Source: Bizionia myxarmorum
GTDB lineage: Bacteria > Bacteroidota > Bacteroidia > Flavobacteriales > Flavobacteriaceae
Direction of reading: 5' to 3'
Length of the DNA: 64,000 bases
Assembly: GCF_008086205.1 (NCBI RefSeq)
Contig: NZ_VSKK01000001.1
Span: forward strand, 62,001 to 126,000
Shown in pieces: positions 15,973 through 25,439 of this stretch. How positions within the stretch are numbered: position 1 is the stretch's first letter; the number at the start of each line of letters is the position of its first letter. Below the pieces are notes generated by a model, which saw nothing but the letters and a program-made list of their open reading frames with translations, did not search any database and was not told where the DNA came from. Position numbers and translations under genes: made by a program.

Positions 15973-17262
15973 ATGCCCTATTTATTTACTTCAGAAAGTG
16001 TTTCTGAAGGCCATCCAGATAAAATTGCCGATCAAATAAGTGACGCATTAATTGATAATTTTTTAGCTTTTGATCCCGAATCAAAAGTAGCTTGTGAAAC
16101 GCTTGTAACAACTGGTCAAGTTGTATTGGCAGGTGAAGTAAAATCTAAAACCTACCTAGACGTTCAGAAAATTGCTCGTGATACCATTAACAAAATTGGC
16201 TACACTAAAGGTGCTTATATGTTTGATGGTAGTTCGTGTGGTGTGTTTTCAGCTATTCACGAACAATCCGAAGATATTAATCGCGGAGTAGATCGTGAAA
16301 GCAAAGAAGAACAGGGTGCCGGCGATCAAGGTATGATGTTCGGTTATGCGACCAATGAAACTGACAATTATATGCCATTGGCATTAGATTTGTCTCACCG
16401 ATTATTATTGGAATTAGCAGAAATACGCCGAGAAAACAAAGACATTATGTATTTACGCCCGGATTCAAAAAGTCAGGTAACTATTGAATATAGCGATGAT
16501 AATGTGCCGCAACGTATTGAAGCCATTGTGGTTTCAACTCAACACGACGAATTTGTTTTACCGAAATCTCAATCCAAAGAAGATAAAAATGTAGCTGAAG
16601 AAGAAATGGTTGCAAAAATCAACAAGGATATTAAAGAGATTTTAATTCCGCGTGTGATTGCTAAATTACCAGAACATATTCAAGTATTGTTTACGGATAA
16701 TATTAAATACCATATCAACCCAACTGGGAAATTTGTTATTGGTGGACCACATGGTGATACGGGCTTAACAGGTCGTAAAATTATTGTGGATACTTATGGT
16801 GGAAAAGGTGCTCATGGTGGTGGTGCTTTTTCAGGAAAAGATCCAAGTAAGGTAGATAGAAGTGGTGCTTATGCAACTCGACATATTGCTAAAAATTTGG
16901 TTGCTGCAGGTGTTTGTAGTGAAGTACTTGTGCAAGTGAGTTATGCTATTGGCGTTGCTGAACCAACCTCAATTTATGTAGATACCTATGGAAGTTGTCC
17001 GTTTAACATGACCGATGGCGAAATAGCAACCAAAGTGAAAGAGATTTTTGATATGCGACCATTTGCTATTGAAAAACGTTTAAACCTGCGTCAGCCTATG
17101 TACAGCGAAACTGCGGCTTATGGCCATATGGGTCGTAAAAATGAAACCGTGAGCAAAACCTTTGAGCAATTTTATGGCGGCCCAATAACTATGGATGTTG
17201 AATTGTTTACTTGGGAAAAATTAAATTATGTGGATGATATAAAAGCAGCTTTTGGGTTGTAA
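15973..17262 (+). CDS. metK: S-adenosylmethionine synthetase
   Basis: The 429-residue enzyme makes SAM from methionine and ATP. Family motifs are intact: [19 protein letters not shown] at the N-terminus, [12 protein letters not shown] in the middle, and [17 protein letters not shown] with the glycine-rich [16 protein letters not shown] loop. The acidic linker near residues 195-212 ([14 protein letters not shown]) makes it longer than the E. coli enzyme (384), as is usual in Bacteroidota. It is divergent from the methionine operon and has its own structured leader. Confidence 0.97.
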   Translation: MPYLFTSESVSEGHPDKIADQISDALIDNFLAFDPESKVACETLVTTGQVVLAGEVKSKTYLDVQKIARDTINKIGYTKGAYMFDGSSCGVFSAIHEQSEDINRGVDRESKEEQGAGDQGMMFGYATNETDNYMPLALDLSHRLLLELAEIRRENKDIMYLRPDSKSQVTIEYSDDNVPQRIEAIVVSTQHDEFVLPKSQSKEDKNVAEEEMVAKINKDIKEILIPRVIAKLPEHIQVLFTDNIKYHINPTGKFVIGGPHGDTGLTGRKIIVDTYGGKGAHGGGAFSGKDPSKVDRSGAYATRHIAKNLVAAGVCSEVLVQVSYAIGVAEPTSIYVDTYGSCPFNMTDGEIATKVKEIFDMRPFAIEKRLNLRQPMYSETAAYGHMGRKNETVSKTFEQFYGGPITMDVELFTWEKLNYVDDIKAAFGL

Positions 17263-17290
17263 TCTTATTTTTAAAACATATTTTAAGAAG

Positions 17291-17319
17291 CCTCGAAACT
17301 TAAGTTTTGAGGTTTTTTT
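17291..17319 (+). terminator. metK terminator
   Basis: CCTC-G-AAACTT pairs with AAGTTT-T-GAGG (17291-17312, one G-T pair) and is followed by seven T residues, 28 nt after the metK stop. Confidence 0.85.
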
Positions 17320-17693
17320 ATGCAATTTGCTCTAGAATGTCTATGAAATCTGAATAGGTTTCATAGACAGTAAGCCTAATAAGAATACAATATATTTATT
17401 TGTGATTTTCATGTAGCTTTCTTGAAGTAGCAAATTCATTAATTTAATAATTTAATAATAAAACCAGGATTTCATATCCTTTTCCGCACTTCGTAATAAT
17501 GAAAAATTAAAATGCCTACAATTAATTGTAATGGAAAGATAAGTACATTAGCTCAGTTGATCATGCTAGGCACTATTTGAAAATGAAAAATAAAACGATT
17601 TGTTCTTGATTTCAAAAGAAAGAAAAATTTGAAAGAAAACTAATAGGATTAACTCCGTTGATCCTACAGTACACTTCTTGAAAATGAAAAATC

Positions 17694-17718
17694 AAACTGC
17701 TATGCAGTTTATTTTTTT
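17694..17718 (+). terminator. Hairpin with T-run in noncoding DNA
   Basis: AAACTGC (17694-17700), a 3-nt loop and GCAGTTT (17704-17710) are followed by A and seven T residues. No plus-strand gene precedes it within 400 nt, so it could end a small RNA that begins after the metK terminator. Confidence 0.4.
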
Positions 17719-17767
17719 ATTTCCATAAAAAATGATTTTGAGTAAACTCAATCATAAATTATGAAAA

Positions 17768-17797
17768 CAAAAAAATCCACACAACCGTGTGGATTTT
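17768..17797 (-). terminator. tRNA-Tyr terminator
   Basis: A perfect 11-bp stem (17772-17782 with 17787-17797, 4-nt loop) followed on the minus strand by seven T residues lies 11 nt after the 3' end of the tRNA. Confidence 0.9.
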
Positions 17798-17808
17798 CCG
17801 AGTTAAAG

Positions 17809-17890
<82 letters not shown>

Positions 17891-17901
17891 AAAATCGATT
17901 G

Positions 17902-17936
17902 CAAATATATTATAGTTTTTATCTTTTCTAGCCAAA
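17902..17936 (-). promoter_or_regulatory. Promoter of tRNA-Tyr
   Basis: On the minus strand TTTG (17936-17933) and TATATTTG (17909-17902) are 23 nt apart and the -7 element is an exact TANNTTTG, 11 nt before the mature 5' end. Confidence 0.6.
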
Positions 17937-18065
17937 AAACTAGACTTATTTCTTTCAAAAACATAAAAAACTCATCCTGAAAATGTTAGTAATTCATGAG
18001 ACGTTTGGGAATATGTTTTTTTAGAGAAATAGTCTAAAAAACTTAATATTTAGAAAGGTTTTATT

Positions 18066-18782
18066 TCAAGCCGTTTTCAATATTCGGCTGTAAAGCAGCT
18101 TTAACCTCTCGGGTTTATAACCGCATTTGAATAAAGCCACCATCAGTAAATTACATAAATTGACTTTCACATAGGAATTGTGCTCATATTTTCTGGCTGA
18201 AACTATCAAATTATTTTTAACAATTAAATAGGGTGTTTTCGCCTTTTTCATACGTTTAAAAAACTCGAAATCTTCCATAAGCACTTGGTGTTCATCAAAA
18301 GAATCTAATTTTTTAAATACTGCTTTTTTAATAAATAAGCATTGGTCGCCACCGCCGGTAAATACACCATCGGTTTTTGTGAAATGCGCGTTTATTTTCA
18401 ACCAAAAATTATCGGTATCAAACTGATAGGAAAAAAATCCCGCATCAAATCCGGATGCTATTGTTTCTTGAATATTATTAAAAAATCCTTTTGGAGGCAA
18501 AACATCAGCATGGAGAAAAACGAGAATATCTCCAGATGCTATTTTAGCAGCTTGATTCATTTGAAAAGCACGTCCTTTTTCCAGACATTTTTCTATTAAT
18601 ACATTCGTAAACGGAAAACCGGAAGTGTTTAAAGCAGCAGATTCTGATGATAAGGCAATTACAATTTCAACATTAAAATTTTCAGTAAGCGCTACTAATC
18701 GCGGCACTAAAACGGCTAGATTTTCCGCTTCATTATGAGCGGGAATAATTACCGAAATTTTATTATTTAAAACCATATACAA
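18066..18782 (-). CDS. Family 2 glycosyltransferase, TIGR04283 (arsenosugar-type)
   Basis: This 238-residue GT-A fold enzyme starts with KISVIIPAHNEAENL and has the DxD-like HADVLPPKGF segment, GGGDQCLFI and the MEDFEFFKR acceptor region. The pattern matches the TIGR04283 family named for arsenosugar biosynthesis. The start could be the ATG at 18782 or 18776. It is divergent from a DUF547 gene, a pairing often seen in such clusters, but the radical-SAM ArsS and the methyltransferase ArsM are not in this window, so the actual acceptor is uncertain. Confidence 0.85.
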   Translation of the reverse strand: MYMVLNNKISVIIPAHNEAENLAVLVPRLVALTENFNVEIVIALSSESAALNTSGFPFTNVLIEKCLEKGRAFQMNQAAKIASGDILVFLHADVLPPKGFFNNIQETIASGFDAGFFSYQFDTDNFWLKINAHFTKTDGVFTGGGDQCLFIKKAVFKKLDSFDEHQVLMEDFEFFKRMKKAKTPYLIVKNNLIVSARKYEHNSYVKVNLCNLLMVALFKCGYKPERLKLLYSRILKTA

Positions 18783-18870
18783 GAAATATACGTAAATTTA
18801 TAACATAGGGATTGCTATACAGACTACAAATTGACGGCTTTAAAATTCCTACCTTATAAAAAATAATTTT

Positions 18871-19659
18871 ATGAAAACCACCCTATTAAACAAATTAACC
18901 TTATTTATCACGCTACTTGCGCTATCGTTTAGTACTGCAGCTCAAACTAATTTAAACAAAATAACGGATTTTAATGAACTATCTGAACAGTTTTTGAAAG
19001 ACATCAAAAACGGAAAAGACACTGAAAATATTCAAGATAAATTAGAAAACACCACTTTAGAAGCATTAATTGCCGGTTTAAAAACGGATCAAGAAAAGCT
19101 GGCCTTTTGGGTGAATATTTACAACGGTTACATTCAAGTTATTCTTCAAAAGAACCCTGATTTATATAAAGATCGCGGTGAGTTTTTCAAAAAAAAGCAG
19201 ATTGCTATTGCAGGCGAAATGTTATCATTTGATAAAATTGAACATGGCATTATTAGAAAATCGCAATGGAAATTAGGTTTAGGGAAAGTTCGAAAATTAT
19301 TCCCTAATAAGTTTGAACGCAAACTCCGAGTAGATGCACGTGATTTCAGAATCCATTTTGCCTTAAATTGTGGGGCTAAAAACTGTCCGCCTGTGGCTAT
19401 TTATTCTCCAGATAAACTGGATGCCCAATTTGACATGAGTTCTAGGAATTATTTAATGAAAACAACTTCATTTAATGAAGACGAGAAAACAATAACTATT
19501 TCACCTTTATTCAATTGGTTTCGTGGCGATTTTGGAAGTAAAAATGATATTAGAGCTATTTTAAAATCCTATGCTATTCTAGATTCAACAGAAAAGATTT
19601 CAATAAAATACGGTGATTATGATTGGACTTTAGACTTGGATAACTGGACCGAATTTTAA
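18871..19659 (+). CDS. Secreted DUF547 domain protein
   Basis: The 262-residue product has a cleavable signal peptide ending near FSTAAQ. The mature part is a DUF547 domain with the family landmarks LAFWVNIYNGYIQ, FRIHFALNCGAKNCPP and ISPLFNWFRGDF. The conserved asparagine, histidine and cysteine residues suggest a transglutaminase-like or peptidase-like fold, but no activity is established. It faces away from the TIGR04283 glycosyltransferase and is followed by a bidirectional terminator, so it is probably monocistronic. Confidence 0.85.
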   Translation: MKTTLLNKLTLFITLLALSFSTAAQTNLNKITDFNELSEQFLKDIKNGKDTENIQDKLENTTLEALIAGLKTDQEKLAFWVNIYNGYIQVILQKNPDLYKDRGEFFKKKQIAIAGEMLSFDKIEHGIIRKSQWKLGLGKVRKLFPNKFERKLRVDARDFRIHFALNCGAKNCPPVAIYSPDKLDAQFDMSSRNYLMKTTSFNEDEKTITISPLFNWFRGDFGSKNDIRAILKSYAILDSTEKISIKYGDYDWTLDLDNWTEF

Positions 19660-19716
19660 AATATAACTTCTTAAAAAAATTGACTCCGCATTTTAATTGA
19701 AACTCAATTTTAATTA

Positions 19717-19754
19717 AAAAATCCTTCTCTTATAACCAGAGAAGGATTTTTTTT
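19717..19754. terminator. Bidirectional terminator between DUF547 and M28 genes
   Basis: Arms 19719-19730 and 19738-19749 form a 12-bp stem with a 7-nt loop. T-runs occur on both strands, so it can stop the DUF547 transcript (plus) and the M28 peptidase transcript (minus). Confidence 0.85.
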
Positions 19755-19777
19755 AACTAAATAAAAGACTTTGAAAA

Positions 19778-21337
19778 TTACTTATCAATACCGCCTTTAC
19801 GTTCTGGTGAACGCAATTCTGGCCAAGTACGTTGCTCACCAGTTCTAGAATTAACTGGTAAGATAATTTTTTCAGAAGATGCTCTGTTTGGATCTTCACA
19901 AGCCATGTACACTAAAATAGCCGTTAAAATAGCATTGCTTCTTACATCATCGAAAACAATTTTATCATAGGTATCTCTATTTGTATGCCATGTGTAATTC
20001 CAATAAGACCAGTTTAGAGAACTCAAGTTAAATGAAGGTGCTCCAGCTGCTACAAACGAAGCATTATCCGATCCACCACCACTTGGAGAACCTGGGAAAT
20101 CGGTTTCAATATGCTTGGAAATATCATTTGGAACGGCCTCTAACCAACGTGACAAATACTCATAAGCATGTAAAAATCCAGCACCTGAAAGGTTAACCAC
20201 GCGACCTGTTCCATTATCTTGATTGAAAACTGCTTGCGTATTTTTTACAATTTCAGGATGATCCTCTACAAACGCACGAGAGCCATTTAAACCTTGCTCC
20301 TCACTTCCCCAGTGACCAACTAAAATGGTTCGTTTTGGATTTGGATACACTTTTTTTAGGATTCGCAAAGCTTCCATCATAACCAAAGTTCCTGTACCAT
20401 TATCGGTTGCACCAGTTCCACCATCCCAAGAATCAAAATGTGCAGACATGATCACATACTCATCTGGCTTTTCAGATCCTTTTATTTCCGCAATGGTATT
20501 ATAATTTGTAGCGACACCCAAATCTTTAGATTCGGCTACAATTTTAACTTTCGGCTTGCTACCATATTCTACCAAACGGTATAACATGGTGTAATCTTCC
20601 AATTCAATATCTACCGTTGGGATTTTTTCTGTTCTTGCACTAAAAATTTTATTAGCACCAAAGCCTTTAGACCAATACGATGCTATAATTCCAGCTGCTC
20701 CAGCTTTTTCTAAAGCTTGATCTAAAGTTCGAGAACTGTAACCCATACGTTTTATATTGGCATACCATTCTTTCGATAAAGAATCGCGTTCTTTTTTCAT
20801 TTTCGCAAAAGATTCTTCCGTTGCAAATTCTTCCCAGTTATAATCTGGGCGACCTGTTGGTTGATATATAGAAGTCATTACCAATTTACCTTTAACACTC
20901 TTTAACCAATTATTAAATTCCAGAGAATCCTTAACGGTTGGAAGTATGATAACTTCTGCAGTTACTCCTTTAGATCCTGTACTTGGATTCCATGCTAATT
21001 GCATACCATCTAGGGTTTGAATTCTAGGATGAACCATATCAATATGTGTAATGCCACGTTCCCAAGCACGCCATTCTCCCCATTTTTCATTTCTAGCAGA
21101 AATGTCCCATTTACCATATTGTGCAACAGCCCAATCATTGGCTTGTTTCATTTGTGGTGTTCCTACTAAACGAGGTCCAATAACATCTAGCATCTCATGT
21201 GCTAAACGTTCTAATTGCGAATTTTCTGTGGCTTCTTTTACAATGCTTTCCACAACCGCATCTGTGTTTTGTGCTTGCGTAAACGTCATGGAAATCATTG
21301 CCAATGTGGCTAATGCGTACTTAAAAATAGTCTTCAT
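19778..21337 (-). CDS. Secreted M28 family metallopeptidase
   Basis: The 519-residue protein has a signal peptide ending near MTFTQAQ, a PA-like insert in the middle (about 130-260), and an M28 zinc aminopeptidase/carboxypeptidase domain. Zinc ligands are visible in SAHFDSWDGGTGATDNGTG (His and bridging Asp), in GSEEQGL (Glu), and in later FNQDNGTGR and the C-terminal NYTWHTNRDTYDKI (His). It probably acts on peptides in the periplasm or outside the cell. It follows the TonB-receptor-like gene on the same strand but is separated by a terminator at 21431-21462. Confidence 0.92.
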   Translation of the reverse strand: MKTIFKYALATLAMISMTFTQAQNTDAVVESIVKEATENSQLERLAHEMLDVIGPRLVGTPQMKQANDWAVAQYGKWDISARNEKWGEWRAWERGITHIDMVHPRIQTLDGMQLAWNPSTGSKGVTAEVIILPTVKDSLEFNNWLKSVKGKLVMTSIYQPTGRPDYNWEEFATEESFAKMKKERDSLSKEWYANIKRMGYSSRTLDQALEKAGAAGIIASYWSKGFGANKIFSARTEKIPTVDIELEDYTMLYRLVEYGSKPKVKIVAESKDLGVATNYNTIAEIKGSEKPDEYVIMSAHFDSWDGGTGATDNGTGTLVMMEALRILKKVYPNPKRTILVGHWGSEEQGLNGSRAFVEDHPEIVKNTQAVFNQDNGTGRVVNLSGAGFLHAYEYLSRWLEAVPNDISKHIETDFPGSPSGGGSDNASFVAAGAPSFNLSSLNWSYWNYTWHTNRDTYDKIVFDDVRSNAILTAILVYMACEDPNRASSEKIILPVNSRTGEQRTWPELRSPERKGGIDK

Positions 21338-21430
21338 AATGATTGGTTTAAATTATTAATATATGACTCTACAAAATACATCATTTCTTTAAGAAAAACT
21401 GTTAAAATCGAGGCGAAATATTCCTCAAAA

Positions 21431-21462
21431 AAAAAGAGACGTCAAAAAATTAACGCCTCTTT
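21431..21462 (-). terminator. Terminator after the TonB-receptor-like gene
   Basis: Arms 21453-21462 and 21433-21442 form a 10-bp stem with one G-T pair. On the minus strand it is followed by a run of T (21435 down to 21427). Confidence 0.8.
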
Positions 21463-21484
21463 AATAAATTTAGAAATTGTAATT

Positions 21485-24217
21485 TTATAAATTATAAACC
21501 ACTCGTAACGTTACAAAACGAGGTTGGATATAATAATCGTTGGTACTAACTGATAATGAGCCAGTACTTGTTTGACTCTGGGATTTTGTATTCAATAAGT
21601 TAGTCGCTTTCATTTCAAATTCCCATTTTGCATCTGCATCTTTTCTATAGGCTAAAGATGCATCCCAGAAATCGAAACTATTAATTTTCCCAGCTTCATC
21701 ACTCAATAAATTATACTCATAACTAGATTTCAAGGTGAGGGTTTTCCAGATTAAAGCATCAAACTCTAATTTTGGCGCATTGGTATAAAATTTTGTACGT
21801 CTACTTCCTTGATCGTTATCCTGAATTCCATAGTTATAGCTAACTTCAAAATTTGGTGCTTCTTTGAAATTTGATCTTAAAGATGCAGTATAAGACTGGT
21901 TATAATTTTCATTAACCGAACGGTTATTATTAATAAACTGATTGAACTTATTATAACTAAAATTAGCACGCGCAGTTGCACGTAACTTCCCGAAAGCACG
22001 CTGAAAACTACCGCTTGCAGAAAAACTTTCGTCAGTAAAATTCGAATTAAAAGGTGTTCCTACACTAATAACACTTCCAGGTTGAAACTCGGAGGCAGTT
22101 CTAATTTGGTCAATATTTTTTGTGTAGTTAACACGCGCAAATACATTGGTATAGTTGAACATATTAAAACTAAAATAGGAAAGACTGACATTGTGCGCTA
22201 TTGAACTTTCTAATTCCTGATTACCACTAAAGAAAGAATTATACCTATTAAGCACCAAACCTTCTGCAAGCTTATTAACATCAGTAAACTGGGTTTGCAT
22301 ACGGTAATTGAAGGTTAACGTTTCACTCTTTTTAAATTGAATACGTGTATTAAAATCTGGTAAAATTCGGAAGAAATTATCCGTGTAACTCACACCAAAT
22401 TGGCTGTTTTTAGAACTATAAGCATGTGCAGATAAGCCAGGTGTTATAGTAAAAATACCTGCTTTTAATTGATAATGTAGACCAACATATAAATCAGTGA
22501 AGGTGTAGTCCGTATCATTTACCGGATCATAATTTGTTGGCTGATTATCAATTGTTGAACCATCATCTAAAGTCTGAAAAATGTTGGAGTTGAATTTCTG
22601 ATTACTCAAAATAGTACCAAACGTCACGTTTATATTACTCTTATTATTCAATACATTCCAATAATCTAACTTCGCATCTAATTGATTGGATTTGACACGT
22701 TTGTCTTGTGATAAATCATATCTGGATTGATTCTGATTCATACCTAAATCTTCAGCAGTATCATCATAAGGGTCATTTGGAATGTCCATATTATTGGTTG
22801 GATCATTCGCTATTAAGGCATTATAAAAGGGGTCTTCATCTTTAAAAAGATGTGTAGCTTCAAAAGCAAAAATATTTTTTTCGTTCAGTGTGTAGTAATA
22901 ATTCAAATTCTGATTAAGACTAAACGGATTGGTATCTTCATTTTGAGCAATACCACCAACTACTGTAGAAAACACATTTTGCTCTTGTGTTTCTTGAGAC
23001 ATGCGACCTAATATTTCATAATCTAACTGATTGCTAGCATTCGGCTTATATTTCGCACTTAACTTTAACATCCCTAAATCGCTACGTTGTGTAGTATTGC
23101 TTTCGGTACGTTCGTCTGGAATTCCAAGTTCGGGATCATTATAAATAACATTACTATTTTCCTGTAGAAGGATTTTGTTTCCAGTATAAATTCCAAAACC
23201 ACTTAAATCCAATTTATCATTTGGCGAATAACTAAAGTTTGCCGCACCAAAACGTGCATTTATTTCTTTAGCACGATTATTTTGAAGGGATAAAAAACCT
23301 AAACCATTATCGCTTAAATTTAAATTGGTTCCACTGCTTTGACTTGGTCTATTAAAACCACCAGCGAAGTTAAAATAATCACGACGCGTAAAAGCTAATT
23401 CTCCAATATTATTAATGTCTCCAATAACATTCACACTATATTTGGGACTATAATAAAATAATTTGGGTTGTGCCAAATACAAACCGTTGTCGTCTGCAAC
23501 GCCTGCTCCTGCCGTAATGGTCCCGAACCAAAACGCTTCTTTACCTTCCTTTAGTTTAATATTAATGGCTATATTATCTTGATTGTTTTGAACACCACTT
23601 AATTGGCCAACTTCGGCATAATTTTTAAGAACTTGCACTTTATCAACAGCATTTGCCGGAATGTTTTTAGTAGCTAATTTAGAATCGCCATCAAAGAAGT
23701 CTTTTCCTTCTATCATGACTTTAGAAACCACCTTCCCTTCTACTTCAATTTGTCCGTCAGCATTTATTTCAACACCTGGTAAATTTTTAAGAACGTCCTC
23801 TAGTTTTCGTTCAGTACCTGTTTTAAAAGAATCAGCATTATAAATAAGTGTATCACCTCTAACCGTAACTGGCATTTCGTAAATGAGTTCCACTTCATCT
23901 AAAGCATTATCATTTTCTAGAGTAAAATCTCTAGTAATAGTTTCTTCTTTAGTTGTTACGCTGACATCAGTAGTTTTCATACCAATATAACTCACCTGAA
24001 TTTTATAATCCGTATTTTTTTCTAAAGTCAACTTGTAACGACCTTGTTCACTGGTAATTCCGTACGAATCTAGTTTATTAGTTAGTTGATTAATAGCAAT
24101 AACATTAGCTAATTCTAAAGGATTTCCGATGCTATCTTTGACAACGCCTTCTATTTTTACTTGGGAAAAAGTGGCGCATCCTACAAAAAGTAGAATAGCC
24201 GTTAGTACATGTTTCAT
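21485..24217 (-). CDS. TonB-receptor-like outer-membrane beta-barrel protein with carboxypeptidase-regulatory N-domain
   Basis: The 910-residue product has a signal peptide, a carboxypeptidase regulatory-like (CarboxypepD_reg) domain from KIEGVVKDSIGNPLELANV, a plug-like segment (LKNLPGVEINADGQIEVEGK, VMIEGKDFF), and a long outer-membrane barrel of the OMP_b-brl_3 type. The plug lacks an evident TonB box. It is paired with the GLPGLI gene just upstream in the operon, a recurrent arrangement in Bacteroidota whose substrate is unknown; peptide or metal uptake has been suggested for the family. Confident as to architecture, not as to ligand. Confidence 0.88.
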   Translation of the reverse strand: MKHVLTAILLFVGCATFSQVKIEGVVKDSIGNPLELANVIAINQLTNKLDSYGITSEQGRYKLTLEKNTDYKIQVSYIGMKTTDVSVTTKEETITRDFTLENDNALDEVELIYEMPVTVRGDTLIYNADSFKTGTERKLEDVLKNLPGVEINADGQIEVEGKVVSKVMIEGKDFFDGDSKLATKNIPANAVDKVQVLKNYAEVGQLSGVQNNQDNIAINIKLKEGKEAFWFGTITAGAGVADDNGLYLAQPKLFYYSPKYSVNVIGDINNIGELAFTRRDYFNFAGGFNRPSQSSGTNLNLSDNGLGFLSLQNNRAKEINARFGAANFSYSPNDKLDLSGFGIYTGNKILLQENSNVIYNDPELGIPDERTESNTTQRSDLGMLKLSAKYKPNASNQLDYEILGRMSQETQEQNVFSTVVGGIAQNEDTNPFSLNQNLNYYYTLNEKNIFAFEATHLFKDEDPFYNALIANDPTNNMDIPNDPYDDTAEDLGMNQNQSRYDLSQDKRVKSNQLDAKLDYWNVLNNKSNINVTFGTILSNQKFNSNIFQTLDDGSTIDNQPTNYDPVNDTDYTFTDLYVGLHYQLKAGIFTITPGLSAHAYSSKNSQFGVSYTDNFFRILPDFNTRIQFKKSETLTFNYRMQTQFTDVNKLAEGLVLNRYNSFFSGNQELESSIAHNVSLSYFSFNMFNYTNVFARVNYTKNIDQIRTASEFQPGSVISVGTPFNSNFTDESFSASGSFQRAFGKLRATARANFSYNKFNQFINNNRSVNENYNQSYTASLRSNFKEAPNFEVSYNYGIQDNDQGSRRTKFYTNAPKLEFDALIWKTLTLKSSYEYNLLSDEAGKINSFDFWDASLAYRKDADAKWEFEMKATNLLNTKSQSQTSTGSLSVSTNDYYIQPRFVTLRVVYNL

Positions 24218-24352
24218 TAGATTTATTTTGGTTGTTTGTTTAAAAAATATTTTGACTTTTGTCTGCCTATACTATACCTGACATATAGTACATATCAGCC
24301 ATTTTTTATTTAATACAAATAAAGTTGACAGTAATTAATTGGCATAAAAAAA

Positions 24353-25270
24353 TTAACGTCCACGACCACCACCGCCTCTTCCGCCATTCATTTCGCGCAT
24401 TTCTTCTATTTTCTGTTTCGTAATGGTATTGTACTCTTCACGTGTTACTTCTTTTCCTTTAGAAGGCTTTTTAATTTCATCTTTATCTGAGGGATTCATG
24501 ATGATTTTAGAACATAGCATGGTTGTTTTATCCGCATTAATTTCTAATATTAATCCTGGAAGCCCCCAATATTCACCTGGTCCATTATTGACAGGAACTT
24601 GAGGTGTATACCAAGCGGTAACAATAATTTCTTTTGGTATTTCTATATCATCCATAAAGTCTTTGGTTGCTGACTCGGTTTTTGTAGAATCTTTTGCCGT
24701 TTCAACACCAGTTTCTTTCGCCTCCTTATCTTCCTTATTATTGTCATTATCTCTGCCTCCTCTGCGCATGCTTGTCCAATCAAATTCATCCACTTTTTTA
24801 ACAGCTGTTGCTTTAAAGCATAGGTATTGACCTATTTGTTTTGTTTCTCCACTTAATTCCCAGTCCAAATCTTTTAACTCATCCACAACAAGAAATTGCT
24901 TTCCAAAAAACTCCTGTTCTTGAAGCATTTGTTTGTCTTTAATATTCTTGTATTGGGCTCCACCAATAAAACTACCCATCATTCCAAAACCTCTTCCACT
25001 ACCAGGAGCTTCTAATTTTTCTTCTTCTTTATAGATTGATTCTGTTTGTGAAAACGTCAAAACATAGGTTTTTTCTAGCATGGTTTTCATACGTTCCGTG
25101 ATTTGCTTTTTCTGCTGTTCGCTCATTTCACGTCCACCCAAATTATCTAAATCCATAGTGGTTTTAGTTTGGTAATATGCCTTGCCTTGGAAGTCTTGTT
25201 GCGCGTAATTGTAAGTAGAAGTCGTTACTATTAAACAAACAATTGCGATGTATTTGTAGAATTGATTCAT
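24353..25270 (-). CDS. GLPGLI family protein
   Basis: This 305-residue secreted protein carries the eponymous motif in YWGLPGLILEINADKTT. It has an N-terminal signal peptide ending near YNYAQQ and a central acidic low-complexity insert (DNNKEDKEAKETGVETAK). The C-terminus ends in a short Gly/Arg-rich tail (GGRGGGGRGR). Family function is unknown; members usually sit beside OMP_b-brl_3 receptors, as here (135 nt upstream of that gene). It probably works in the periplasm with that barrel. Confidence 0.88.
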   Translation of the reverse strand: MNQFYKYIAIVCLIVTTSTYNYAQQDFQGKAYYQTKTTMDLDNLGGREMSEQQKKQITERMKTMLEKTYVLTFSQTESIYKEEEKLEAPGSGRGFGMMGSFIGGAQYKNIKDKQMLQEQEFFGKQFLVVDELKDLDWELSGETKQIGQYLCFKATAVKKVDEFDWTSMRRGGRDNDNNKEDKEAKETGVETAKDSTKTESATKDFMDDIEIPKEIIVTAWYTPQVPVNNGPGEYWGLPGLILEINADKTTMLCSKIIMNPSDKDEIKKPSKGKEVTREEYNTITKQKIEEMREMNGGRGGGGRGR

Positions 25271-25439
25271 GTGAAAATTATATATGATTTATTAATATTA
25301 GCGTTAATTGTCACCAGTTAGACTCTGAAACTGTTAAAATGTAAAACCTAAAACTGTTAATATTTTCTTAAATTAATGTATTCTGAATTCAAAATTTATA
25401 ATCCAGAGTTTGGTTTGAATTTTGTACTTTTCAAACTTC

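Larger units (their letters stand above)
17263..17768. other. Noncoding stretch with hairpins and imperfect repeats
   Basis: No supported gene lies between metK and the tRNA-Tyr terminator. The stretch holds the metK terminator (17291-17319), an exact 11-bp inverted repeat with a 10-nt loop (17338-17348 and 17359-17369), and two imperfect direct repeats of about 53 nt (17548-17602 and 17645-17697), both containing GTTGATC and TGAAAATGAAAAAT. It also holds a hairpin with T-run on the plus strand (17694-17718). A second hairpin at 17732-17755 has a T-run on the minus strand. A small RNA or a decayed element is possible. Confidence 0.5.
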
